DNA from: Nemertoderma westbladi
Taxonomy: Eukaryota > Xenacoelomorpha > Nemertodermatida > Nemertodermatidae
Direction: 5' to 3'
DNA: 64,000 bases
Assembly (NCBI GenBank): GCA_032718475.1
Contig: JAUCBJ010000764.1
Span: 1-64,000 of the forward strand
Under the pieces are notes generated by a model, which was given only the letters and a program-made list of their open reading frames with translations, ran no database searches and was not told the DNA's origin. Shown piece by piece: positions 19,204 through 31,600 of the stretch. The position numbers and the translations under genes are program-made. Position 1 is the first letter of the stretch. The number at the start of each line of letters is the position of its first letter.

Positions 19204-20160
19204 ATGGCAAAGGGAAGAAAATCATCAACTAATAACTCAGGTTTAAATTTAAATAAATCCCTATCACAACAAAAGGAACGTCTGGATGATTTCGAAGAGA
19301 ACCTGGCGGGTTTGGAAGGTCGAATATCTGACATAGTCAACCGAGCAATTAGCGCTGGTGTTACTGATTCCGGTACGGGTCCCGATACCGTTAGGCCTAC
19401 TAAGAAAAAAAGTGGAAATGGAAATTGTGACATTCAAACAGGTGGAACTGTTGTAGGGAGTTCAGATGGTTCGGAATCGCTCACTGAATCAATAAAATCG
19501 ATTGTCGACTTCGAATTAGAAACGACCCGTAACACTCTCTCTGATATCCGATCTGAGTTTCTCGAAATTCACCGGAGATCAAGTGACCAACTTGATGACT
19601 TGGAGCAGTATTCTAGGCGAAACTGCTTGCTCATCCACGGAGTAAAAATGAATCCATCCGAGATTAATGAAGATGACACTCTAATTGTTTCTCTGTCATT
19701 TCTGCGGGATAATCTGAAGCTCAAAATACATGAAGATGATGTTGATCGATGTCACCGTGTAACTAAACGACGGGTCTTTCAACATGGGAAACCAACAACA
19801 TCTGATAGCTCAGCTAGAGACGACAGTTGACCTCCCTGCATAATAGTGAAGTTCGTCCGTTATCGATCACGTGCACTAGTGTTTAAGCAATTACACCTGC
19901 TTAAAGCCACGTCGTTTTATGTGACGGAAAGCCTCACAAGTACCCGTCTAAATCGGCTCAGAAAGGTTCGCGAAGTAGGTGTTGGTTGGTCGCGCGATGG
20001 TCAAATATATGCGATCGGTGCCTCTGGAAAACCGATTCCGATTACTTCAAATTCAGACATGAGGTCGGTGAAAATCTTCACAGAGGATGAAAGGAAAGTC
20101 CGCAGGGAACAGCGGCGAAAGGATGCTAAAAGTGCTAAACCTTTCCTCGGATTTAAATAG
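19204..20160 (+). pseudogene. LINE ORF1-like protein, frameshifted
   Basis: A coiled-coil/RNA-binding ORF1 of the kind found before LINE endonuclease-RT frames. The first piece (19204-19830) has a heptad-rich helix (ERLDDFEENLAGLEGRI), then LDDLEQYSRRNCLLIHGV, the start of an RRM-like domain, then VDRCHRV. The second piece (19846-20160) continues it with RALVFKQLHLLKATSFYVTE and LNRLRKVREVG. A stop and frame change at about 19828-19846 separate the two. Confidence 0.75.
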
Positions 20161-20409
20161 GAAGTCATCGACTACTGATTAGGTTTAACATACATTTCTT
20201 CTAATTTTATCATTATACATATATTATATACATTGCATGCAAGCTAGGCCCAATAGCCATAACATCCATATTAGCTTATTTAGTCTTAGTTAGTTATAAA
20301 CTGTAATAAACTTTGTTTGTGTGAGATCTAAAATTGGATCGTAACGGGGTTGCGATTCAAGGTGTGGGGTAAATTACTGCTTTATATTTGCTAGTGTAGT
20401 TGTAGTTAG

Positions 20410-20700
20410 GTGGGTTTGCCAAAGACTAATTACTTTTTCATGACATCACCTTTATGCGGCACATGTTCCAAAATTATTCACACGAATGATAAGTGTACCC
20501 TTACTTGTACCATCTGTTTTGCAAAATACCATGTAAAATGTATATCAACAATCAAAAAAGATATTTCCTACCTCAAGTCTTTACCAAATTGGATATGTAT
20601 CCATTGCATAGAATCAAATATTCCATTCCAAAGTATTGTTGATAATATTGAATATATTCTCACTCACTATAAACGATTACAGACTTATTATAAACATTGA
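20410..20700 (+). pseudogene. PHD-type zinc finger at the head of the LINE ORF2
   Basis: Cys/His pattern CGTC ... CTICFAKYHVKC ... WICIHC is a PHD finger. It lies directly upstream of the endonuclease frame and overlaps it in another frame, so it was probably the amino end of ORF2 before a frameshift between about 20636 and 20700. Confidence 0.65.
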
Positions 20701-20702
20701 AC

Positions 20703-22330
20703 AGCTAAGTTCAACTTTGATTAATTTTAACCAAATTCCAGATCCAGATCGACCATCCTTTGACTGTGAACTTGACCCAGATGGAAACTTCTTTTATGAA
20801 AAAAAGTGTAATTACTACTCAGATTTTCAACATTTTAACAATATGAAATTTTCCATGCTACACTGTAACATTCGTAGTTTAAACAAAAATTTAGTAAACC
20901 TAGAGCAATTGCTACATTGTATTGACACACCTCCTGCCATCATTGGTGTCTCTGAAACATGGCAAACGTCACACAATCATGACCAATTCAACCTTAAAAA
21001 TTATAATTTTTCTTACAACTATAGAGAAAAACAAACTGGTGGTGGAAGTGGTATATTTGTGCATAGCTCAATAGATTTTACCAGGCGTGATGATTTATCG
21101 GTATTTAAATCCGGTTTATTTGAATCAACTTTCATTGAGTGGCAACGCGACTCAGATAAAAATGTTATTTTCGGATGTATCTACAGACCACCTGACTCTG
21201 ATATTAATGAATTTCTTGATACCCTTGCTCCTATACTAAACAAAATAAATAACGAAGCTAAGTTAAGCTACGTAATGGGCGATTTCAATATAAATCTACT
21301 TCATACTGAAATTGCACCACAACCGCTCAAATTTATAGAAACTGTATCGGCTAACTGCTTCACTCCTTTAATTAATAAACCTACTCGTATCACTGACACC
21401 ACTGCAACTGCTATTGATAATATTCTCACTAATGATTTTTCGACTATTCATTTATCAGGCATTATAGTTGCAGATATTTCAGATCACCTTCCAATCTTTA
21501 CACAAGTTGACATCCCAGTGAATTGTAAACCACCTCCACCAAAATATTTCTTTAGAAGGGACACATCCGAAAAAAATATTAAGGAATTTTCGAAAACATT
21601 AAGTGAAAAAATGAAATCTGGCATATGGGACAATATTATGGAAAACACTGATCCTGAAACCGCTTATAACAAATTTATTTTAATTTACCAATCTCTTTTT
21701 GAAATCCACTGTCCATTAAAGAAGTTTACAATGGTCAATCCCGATAAACCATGGATTACCAATGCTATTTTTAAGTGTATTAAATCAAAACAAGCTTTAT
21801 TTTCAAATTATATGAAACATAGAACCGAAACAAATAAAATAGGTTATACGAAATACAAAAATTTATTAACTTCTGCACTACGAAATGCAAAGAAGTTATA
21901 CTTTGAAAAGTTATTTGAAAGGTATAAATACAACATAAACAAAACCTGGAATACTGTGAAATCTCTTATCAATAGGAAAAAATCAGAGAACTATCCCAAA
22001 TCTTTTCTCATAAATAAACGCCTTGAAAAAGATGTAACAAATATAGCTAATGAATTTAATCGACATTATGCCTCTGTAGGCACAAATCTATCTGAAAAAC
22101 TACCTAACACCGAAATCCCAGTGTCACAATATCTGAAAAATTCACCAGCGAACTCGATGTTTTTCCACGCCATTTCCGAAAATGAATTGATAAAAACTGT
22201 CATGTCAATGAACAATAAAAAGTCTTTAGGGCTTGATCTTGTGGATCCATCAGTTGCTAGAAAGGTGATCCATTTAATTTCTTCCCCCCTTATGAGCATT
22301 ATTAATGTCATTATCCACAGGTATTATGCC
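20703..22330 (+). pseudogene. CR1-like LINE ORF2: APE endonuclease with truncated reverse transcriptase
   Basis: The endonuclease is complete: LHCNIRSLNKN, GVSETWQ, GCIYRPPDSD, VMGDFNINLL and SDHLPIF are the APE-type motifs that nick target DNA. The reverse transcriptase begins (KSLGLDLVDPSVARKV) but stops after its finger region at about 22330, where homology breaks off. The polymerase active site is absent, so this copy cannot move by itself. It sits just downstream of orphan exon A8 of the WxxW gene, on the opposite strand. Confidence 0.85.
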
Positions 22331-22533
22331 AGACCAGCATTTTTTCATCCCCTGTGGTCAATAAAATGAGGACCAGTTCAATTGAATTACTAGGAGTAGC
22401 ACTCAATTCTACTTTCAGATAGCAGCTATCGAAAGAGGAGCCTTCAGGATGCCTACAGCTTCAGCTAACTGTTTACTTGCTTGCTTCATAATTAAATATT
22501 GCATTGTGTTTAATTGTTTATATTGTAACTAAC

Positions 22534-22653
22534 ATTGTGTTGCCTGTGCATCATATGATATTAGAGAAGTTAGATCTTCCCAGTCTCCAGTTCCTGTCGG
22601 GTTGTCTCTGTCAAACCATTGACTCATCAGTCCAGGACATTGGTAATTGGTAT
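22534..22653 (-). CDS. WxxW gene exon A8 (orphan half-domain)
   Basis: 120 bp; acceptor TTATAG, donor T/GTTAGT. Encodes YQCPGLMSQWFDRDN then TGTGDWEDLTSLI. I found no B exon between here and the left edge. Either the partner was lost next to the LINE at 19.2-22.3 kb, or the exon is last: reading past its donor gives TGT TAG, an immediate stop. Confidence 0.8.
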
Positions 22654-25600
22654 CTATAAAAATCAAAATCAAAAATACATAAAAATACAAATATACATCC
22701 TGGCAACTATCATCTGACATCTTAACTGCATTTAATCATCTAAATTCTTCATTTAATTATTAATTAATAATACTATTTCAACAACACTCCAGACATACCG
22801 GGACAACAGAAACGAATCTCATAATCCTGACACTGACGTCCACTACTCTGTTCAATGTTTTTACAAATAAGACCATCTGCTGAATACATTGAAAGATTAT
22901 CTCCAGTAGACCAGGCATCAATATGAGTCTGAATGGTTCTAGCCTCAGATGATGTTGGTTCCAGGCAATTGTGTTGAGAAAACCCTGTACAATATATTAA
23001 TAATATGTTATGAACATATATTAACTCATTCATAACCCACATATTGTAATTTATGAATAATTGATGAATTACATAAATTGTAACATGGATATCTATTATA
23101 ATTGGATCGGAAATTGTATGTAATTGTATGGTGGATCATTATTCTAGTTATTAGCATTAACATTTGGGAGAATTAACATGTATGTTCAGGTAGATAATAA
23201 AATTATAGTAAAATAGATAATTAGTAGTATTAAATATATTAAATTTATTAAATAGTTGTGAATATATTTCTCACATTGTTCAGCTTGGGCACTCGTGGAC
23301 ATTAGTGAATTGAGATCCTCCCAGTCACCAGTTCCTGAAGGATTGTCTCTGTCATACCATTGACTAATAGGTCCGTCGCAATCATCATGTTGGGTCTCTC
23401 CTATTATTTATAGAAAAATAATATGGATGAAATAGAAAAGGAAATGAAATATGTAAAGGTCGGTGATGATGATATATGTTTATTATGCCAATTGACAACA
23501 GCACATACCCAGTCATGTTTGACATATAAGATATTAATTTAAATAAATGATTGTTTAAAGTTCGATACTAAAGGAATTATTTAAATGTATATACATTTAA
23601 ATTATACCTTATTAATAAGTTATTATACCTATATAATAAACTGACTTAACTAAGAGTAATTATATTCATTCAAACTATCCAATCAATCTATTTTTCAATT
23701 AGAGTTCTTTATTCTCCATGATTCATCTGTATGGAAGGTTTGAACTTTGAAGACAATTATCTCTGAATGACATTTCCCGTCTCTCTTCCGCCATTTCTTA
23801 ACCGTTTTTTGCAATTTTTGATTTATATGAAAGGTAATTTCTAAGTTTAGAAGCTTGGTAAGCTTCAAGAAATTTCGACCAGATTTCTTGTTTTCCTAAT
23901 ATTTCCCAATTTTTTTAATGAAAAATTAGAAAAAAACATGGCTTTTTCATTTTTTTTTAATTTTTAATTTTTGTTTACAAAATTGCCAATTATTAGAGAA
24001 TGGTTGAAAAATATGACGAAAGTTAACATGCTGGTTCCAAAAAATGTGGTATTAAATAATAAAATTGGAAAATAACGGAGGGGGTTGCATCCTATATACT
24101 GGTGAAATGCCAACTGACATGATATCCAGGGTACCTGTTACCCTGTATACGTGGCCCAAATTGTTAATACATACCGGGACAACAGAAACGAATCTCATAA
24201 TCCTGACACTGACGTCCGCTACTCTGGGCGCTGTTCTTGCAAATAAGACCATCTGCTGAATACATTGATATACTATCTCCAGTAGCCCAGGCATCGATAT
24301 GTGTTTGTATTGTTCGAGCTTCAGATAATATTGGTTCCAAACAATTGTGTTGAGAAAACCCTGTAGAAATAATATATTAAATGAAATGTAAAATATAAAA
24401 CGTAAATAATAGGTTTTCTCACGTTCAGTGTGACAGACAACATAATTCCACAACTCGTAGTCACCTCTTTGAACTTTTAGGACCCCATTTTAGAACCACT
24501 TTAGGCGCCCATGTGAAGAATACCAGGATTTCACTTTTCGGTCGACTTGTTATTGAAATGTTATATATGAAGATTTTTTATTTTTTTAAATTTATCTTTA
24601 TTAAGTGTTATATAGCACTTATTTCTATCTTATAACCAGTACATATACTAATTCGTTTATTGTTTTGGTTAGATTCATCCCTTCTGTAACCTGTGTTTTT
24701 GGTGAAAACCTGGTGTTCTTCACATGGGGGTAACTGCAAAGTGAAATATAACGGCAGAAAGTCTGGTATTCTTCACGTGGGCCACTTAGGGCACATGTAT
24801 GTAATACATTGGACTATTGGGCTTATGTACCATACCATTTCTGGGGAATTGGTTCAATAGAATGGTTTGAAATTTTAATCGGAATTAATTTAGCCCTTAT
24901 CTCAGACGTAAAAAATCCAAAAGGTTATATTGATCACCAGAAATTTTAAAATGAAAAAATTTTATTTTTAAAAATTGAAAAAACACATATTTTGGCAGAA
25001 TTTTGTGATGTAACTTTTTGCAATTTCTAACCTACTTGTCTAACTGTGGTTCCATCTATAAAGGATTAGTAAATGATGAACATATACTGAAAATTTCATG
25101 AAATTTGGTCCAATAGTTCCTGAGAAACAGGTAGATGAGTAAAGAAAATGTAAAATATAATTCTGAGATAATTGCATTTAAATAAACTATCTAATTTAGC
25201 TTACCACGTACTAAATATTAGATGTAGTTTGTAAATCGTCAGATTTACTTACTGTAAGAAAATATGTCTGTTTGTTTGTCACACGAAAGGCTCCGAAACT
25301 ATCTGGTCAATTATGTTGTTTTTAATACCCTCCTGTAGTGTATGGTCTGAATGGGTGTATAAAGCAATTTTCAGAAAAATACAGTAATTAGTTTTTGCAA
25401 AAAAATTAAATAAACGAAAAGTGCCATAGACGCAATGGTAAAATAACACCAATAACAGCGTAGTGTTCAACGTAGTAACAACATAGTGTTCATGATGAAA
25501 AATGGCTGATGTAATGTATGTATAAATCGATGAGGTTGCCAAGAATATTGCACTTAGTACACCCACACTGTTTGCTTAGGCCCTACTTCCATAAACTCCA

Positions 25601-28600
25601 CTCCCTTATAACCTTGAAATTCTTCAAAGGGTAGCACTACTAGGATCGGCATGCTGCATTGCAGCTGCATTTTTAAGAATGCTGTGTCGGCTTATCGACA
25701 AAATAGAAAGGGTAGCACTAGTGTGTGTTAAATATTTTATACAGCTGATAGCCTTCTCAGTCAAGGTATGGGCGAATGTGAATTTATTACTAATTTCGGG
25801 TGAATGAATTTTAGTAAAAATGTAGGCATTCAACTGTAGTACTAATAATTGGTGTAATTAGAATCATGAGAGGGAAACGTAGGTATTTTCGTTTCAGCTG
25901 ATGGTATCTGTCTCCTGTCTGTATGGTGTAGTAATGGTGATGGTGAAGATTTACATCCCGCGAGCTTGCACGCCAATAGTTCTAATGAAGATTAATTACC
26001 AAACAATCTTTTAGGTTTATATACATACAGTAGCGTGCATATTTGTAAAATGCCTTATTAATCAAAAAATTATAAACTGGAAACCTATCTATCTATCTGT
26101 AATTGTTATATTTTGAGGCACAGAAGATCTAGGATAAACCAACTGTTAAAACAAACAACGATAAATATAATGCCTTTGTGTTTATCTGTATACCTGTCGG
26201 TTCATTCGTCAATAACAGACAGACAGACAGCCGGATATAACATTCTTTTAGAATCCTTTAAGTCAAATTAAGTTTTAAAATCAAGTTTTGACTGACAGAC
26301 AGACAGGCGAAAAGACAGACAGAGAGACAGGCCGACAGACAGATAGATATGCAGGCAGACAGACAGACAATCTAGAATACATGAAATATTAAAACTGACA
26401 TTAGAAATTACCTCACTAAGCAGGAAAAATACTAAAGCAAAAATTGTACAATGCGGGTGTATTTATTTTATATTATAATATAAACGATATATACATATTT
26501 ATTTATATTTATATTATCTAACATTGTTCAGCTTGTGCATTTGTTGACAGGAGTGAATTAAGATCCTCCCAGTCTCCAGTTCCTGACGGATTGTCTCTGT
26601 CATACCACTGACTCATAGGTCCATTGCATTCATCGTGTTGTTGCTCTTCTATATTTTGTGCATAAAAAAATATAAATTTCAAAAAGTTAAAGTTTAACAG
26701 TTATCAACAACTTGTAAAATATTCCGTATGCATTAATGAGAGTAAACGCATGCAAGAGAGTAAACGGTAAATAGAACACATATCAATAAATGAACCTACA
26801 ACTTTATTGCTAGAATACTACTGAGAAAACACCACTGGTAATGTAATTTAAGTAATGTAATCGTAAATAACAAACCAAAACACTATACTACTACACTATA
26901 GAAAACCAAAATTATGGACCATGTGCGCACTAACACAGGCCGATGGCCCCAGACATTGTGGGGTGTGAATTAGGGTTGTCATTATTTCAGGTTGGAAGAG
27001 GAAGGTGACGTTTAACGATATAATTTAATAAATGGGAAAAAAGAATAAGAAACAAAAAACAACTTATGCTAAATTGTATTCAAGAACGTACCATATAAAA
27101 AATACAAATTTCAACATATAGTACATCGCACCAGTTGGGTACAGAAAATAAAACTAATAGAATATAATGAATAATGTTTATGGAATTTTATTTTATGAGA
27201 CATTCTAAATGCACCGACTCAAATAGTTGTGCAAAAGGACCCGCAAAAGGACCCGCAAAAGGACCCAAAAAAGGACCCAAAAAGGGACCCAAAAAGGGAC
27301 CCAAAAAGGAACCCAAAAAAGGACGTGGAAAACGACAAGCTAAAACGCTACTTAATTTAATTAACACCTATCATTGAATAATGACTGAATTTGATCTCCA
27401 AAACATTAATGCAATCTGATGTTGTATTTCTGATGTTTGTCCGTCTGTTGGTAGGTCGGTTTGTCGCTCTGTTTGTCAGTTGTTAGTCCGTTATTTAATA
27501 AGTCAGTCTGTCTGCTTTTTCTGTGGTTGGTCTGCTGGTCTGTCGATCGGACAAACAATTGGATATAAGTAGGAATACACTTGAAAAGAACAAGCACAAA
27601 CATAATTCGTAAAATTTAGTGACTGTTACAAAATGTTCAAAGTTCAAAAGGAAATGTGTCAAAATTGTTACTGTAGCGACCAAAGCTACTGGAGAGTTTT
27701 AAGCAATAATCAAAGCGGCCAAAGGAAGGGAAGCCAACCCAGATTGGCAACCCAAAACAACTGTGGTAGATTTAGTCAGCACTAAAACTATTACGCAAGT
27801 AAGGGGAACAATTTCACTACTAAACCACATAGGGAGTATAGGTGCAGTATAGTGTAGGTAATAATGTATAACAAATGTATGTATATCTATGTAACTACAG
27901 AGAAAGTCAGATTTGTTAGTTGGACATTAATCAGCTGATGCAAACGCTGGGCCAATCAGAGCCACAGGATTGGAAAGGCCGGTAGTATGAATATTAGTTG
28001 TGAGTATATAATATGCTGTAACCTCATTATTAAGCAGTTGTATGAGCATTTAGATAGGAAGTAGCGAACTAATTTGTACCGATCAGTTAACAACCATTAA
28101 GAATCAATTAGTACTGTTATTATCCACCATCAGTTTAATATTCAGTTGCGATTACTACTTTATTATTATCAATGATCAATATACATATTATATATAGTCT
28201 ATAGAAACATCAAACTCGTTATTCAACCATATGAACCATCCACACCTGGCTGGCTGCATAGTCGCGCAAGTTCACGTTTACGGTACGGTGTGTGTGCATT
28301 CACACAACTCCGCTACTGTAACAGTACAAATTAGTTATAATCTATGGACAGTAGTGAAGACGAGAGCGGGCAAGTAAAGATTGAAACTCAAAGATCGGTA
28401 GGTACTACTGACAGTGTAGGCCTACAATATCGGTAGAGAAGGAAGTGATGAGCGAGAGACAGTCGATCAGTGAGCGGGAAGAAGGGGACCAGATGGCCAG
28501 TATTGGGCCTATGGAGGGACCCCTGCAGGACGAGATCACGGTAATTGGGCCGGGGTAGGACTGGGACCAACCACAGTGTGATGGAACGATGGGTGAGGGT

Positions 28601-31600
28601 GTTGGTAGGGGCCCAGCTGAGGATGCTGGGAACCCGACAGTGGATGCGGGTGGAGCGAGCGAGTCAGGATGAGCGCACAGTGGGGTGGGAGCTGCTGGTG
28701 TGCCACGGACTGGGATCCCAGCCAGTGAATGGGGACCGACTGGACGAGGAGGTTCCAGAAACCCCGAGCCTGTTCGTCGCACCTGAATGACAAGGACATA
28801 GATAGATAGTTAGATTTATTTATACATTATGTAAAAACAATAACAAATACACCAAACAATGTACCGGTATAAATGTATTGTCCAACATAACATATAGGAT
28901 TACCCTTAACAGATTATTTCCAAGGGGGTCCTTACAGGACGACAGCTGGATCACCCACAAGTGAAGATACAGCTATAGTAGATTGGTTGGCCATGAACTA
29001 TAGCGCCATGAGGAGACAGCTGGCCGATGTGAAGGACACAGGTAACTTCGACGGCAACATGATGAGCAGGATTACTGAGGTAAATAACTCTTTAGATCAC
29101 CTTGTGAGATCACTCTCTAACCAACAGGCATTCATTATAGCGAGTGATTTGCACAGACTACTGTGTAGTGGTGTATTATATTTTAATATTTTAGTAGTAG
29201 GGCCTTATAGAGTGACCCATGTGGGGGTGAGAGGAGATACAAGGGAGGGTGGGGGGGAGCAAAACAGCTCCCAAGAACACAGTATAGCGGGGTCAACACC
29301 CTCTAAAATATTAAGAAGGGTGGCGGCCATTGATGTGGCGAGCCAAAAGCAGGCAATAGAATTAGAGCAAGAAAAAATAGATAGTGAAAATAGGGATATA
29401 GAGAGAGTAAAAAGAGAGAGAGTGGAGCGAGATAGAGATCTAGAAAAGTTGAGAGTGGACCAAGAGGAGGAGGAAGAAGCAGATCAAGATCAACAGGCGG
29501 AGTGGGTGAGAAGGGAAGAGGAATGGGTGAGAAGGGAAGATGAATGGGTGAGAAAGGAAGAGGAACGGGTGAGAAGGGAAGTGGATCAGGAAGACGAACG
29601 GGTGAGAATATTAGAGGAATGAGTGGAAAGAGTGAGAAAACGAGAAAATAGGGCGAGAGAGGTAAAAAAGAGATTAAATAGGACAGCCATAGAGCAAGAG
29701 GAGAGTAGAAAAATAAGAGAAAGGTTAGCCAAACAGAGTAGAAAGTTACAAGAATGGTGTATAGAGCAGGATAAACTAAATGAATTGGCGAAGGTGGGAT
29801 TTTCGGTGAGTGGAAGGAGAGAAAGTAGTATGCGGAGCGGGCGGGGTGAAAGTATTACAGGTAATAAAAGTTTGACATTCAGTAACAATACTACTGTTCT
29901 TCATAAGAAAGTGCAGCAGATGATGATAGACATGATACTTCCTACACCAGTACTATTTTAGGACCCAGCCAGATAATTTCCTACAGCTTTACCAAATAAT
30001 CAAATTAAAGACTTCATCAGCATGTTCAAAAAATCAAAAGTGAAGCCTACAGAGCAAAAACAATCATTTAAATAATCAAATAAAAATATATAAATATATC
30101 CCACAGATCATATTGCCCCCCCCCCCCCTTTAAGTCTCACAATAAACCTAATTTACAGAATGATATAGGATGAATAAAACATTGCTGTTTTATCTGCCCT
30201 CAAGTCACACTACCTTGAAATATTATTATTGTTATTTGAAATTATTTTGGAGTTGATTAAATAAATAATATAATTTTAATCAACTTTTTTCATAAACTGA
30301 AATTACATAATAAACTAAACATAGGAGTTGCATACCAGGACAACAGAATCGTATCTCGTAGTCGTTGCAAAAATCCCCATTACCCTGATCGTCGTTCCTA
30401 CAAACAAGTCCATCAGCATTATAAATATAGAGACTATCGCCAGTTGTTGATGCGTCAATATGTGTGAAGGTGGTCCTAGCATGAGCAGATGTAGGATACA
30501 AGCAGTTGTTTTCTGTAAACCCTATAAATTAATAATAAATTTGTAATTTATATATATTAATTTATTTTGTAGTGCCACAATAAAATGTTAATAATATAAT
30601 ATAGACTAATATAGACTATATAAGAATTTTACAATAAATTACAAATGTCATGCACTTTTATTGGGACAACTGGGTAAAATGCTGGGGACTAGGGTGAGAC
30701 TGGGCTCCGACTTTTTCAGAATGGGCCTACCTTTTTTTTCTGGTGGACTAGGAGTACCGGTACAGTTACAGAGTTAGGCCTAGAGCAGTAAAGTGGTACG
30801 GGTAGGTAGCTAGTGGCAGACTACTTATGTTGGTATATAACTATATATATAATCGGACAGTATAATTAATATAGATGTTGGTATCAGAAGATTATCTATT
30901 ATTTATCATATCTGCCTGGCCTAAGGCAGTAAGGCCCAACACAGCAGTACTGATGACACAAACATTTTCGTAATTATTTATTTAGCCATATTTATATTAT
31001 TTCATTAATATAATTACCAGTTCATGAATTATATATTTATAATTTATTGATACTGTTTTGGTACTCACATCGCTCAGCCTCTGAATTAGAGGATAATAGT
31101 GAACTGAGTGTTTCCCAATCTCCAGTTCCTCCTGGATTGTCTCTGTCATACCACTGGCTCATTCGACCATCACATTTTTCAGGTGGAGTTGTTATAAAAA
31201 CTAAGGAAAATATATTAATCATTATTATCTAATTTTTATTAATATAACTGGGTTAATACTATATGAATAATATATATTATATATTATTTCGCTCGGCCAA
31301 TGGTTAAAATTGCACAATATGCACAAATTAAAAATTACAAGTAGTATTAGGGAGAAGACCAACTAGGCTACAAACAGCACTTACAGGAGGCTCGAAAATA
31401 TTGTACGCGAGGCGTTCAACACATAAATAAGGTTTTCTAAATTAAAAAGTATATTGAAGTAAAAAGAGTAAATAAATAATTTAAATAAAAACGTACCTAA
31501 AAGAAATTACATAAATATGTTAAAGTTGCACCATTTTAATAGGTCAAATTCACGTAATTTATTTGTAAAAGTTGCTAAGGTACGGGCCTCAACAATATTT

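Noticed and set aside
19300-19320. A seventh copy of the retroelement palindrome (CTGGCGGGTTTGG)
   Set aside because: Only the right half matches; the left arm is absent, so this is probably chance.
27174-27377. Small Lys-Gly-Pro-rich protein
   Set aside because: The reading frame is a by-product of a 12-bp tandem repeat, with no start context, splice signals or family.
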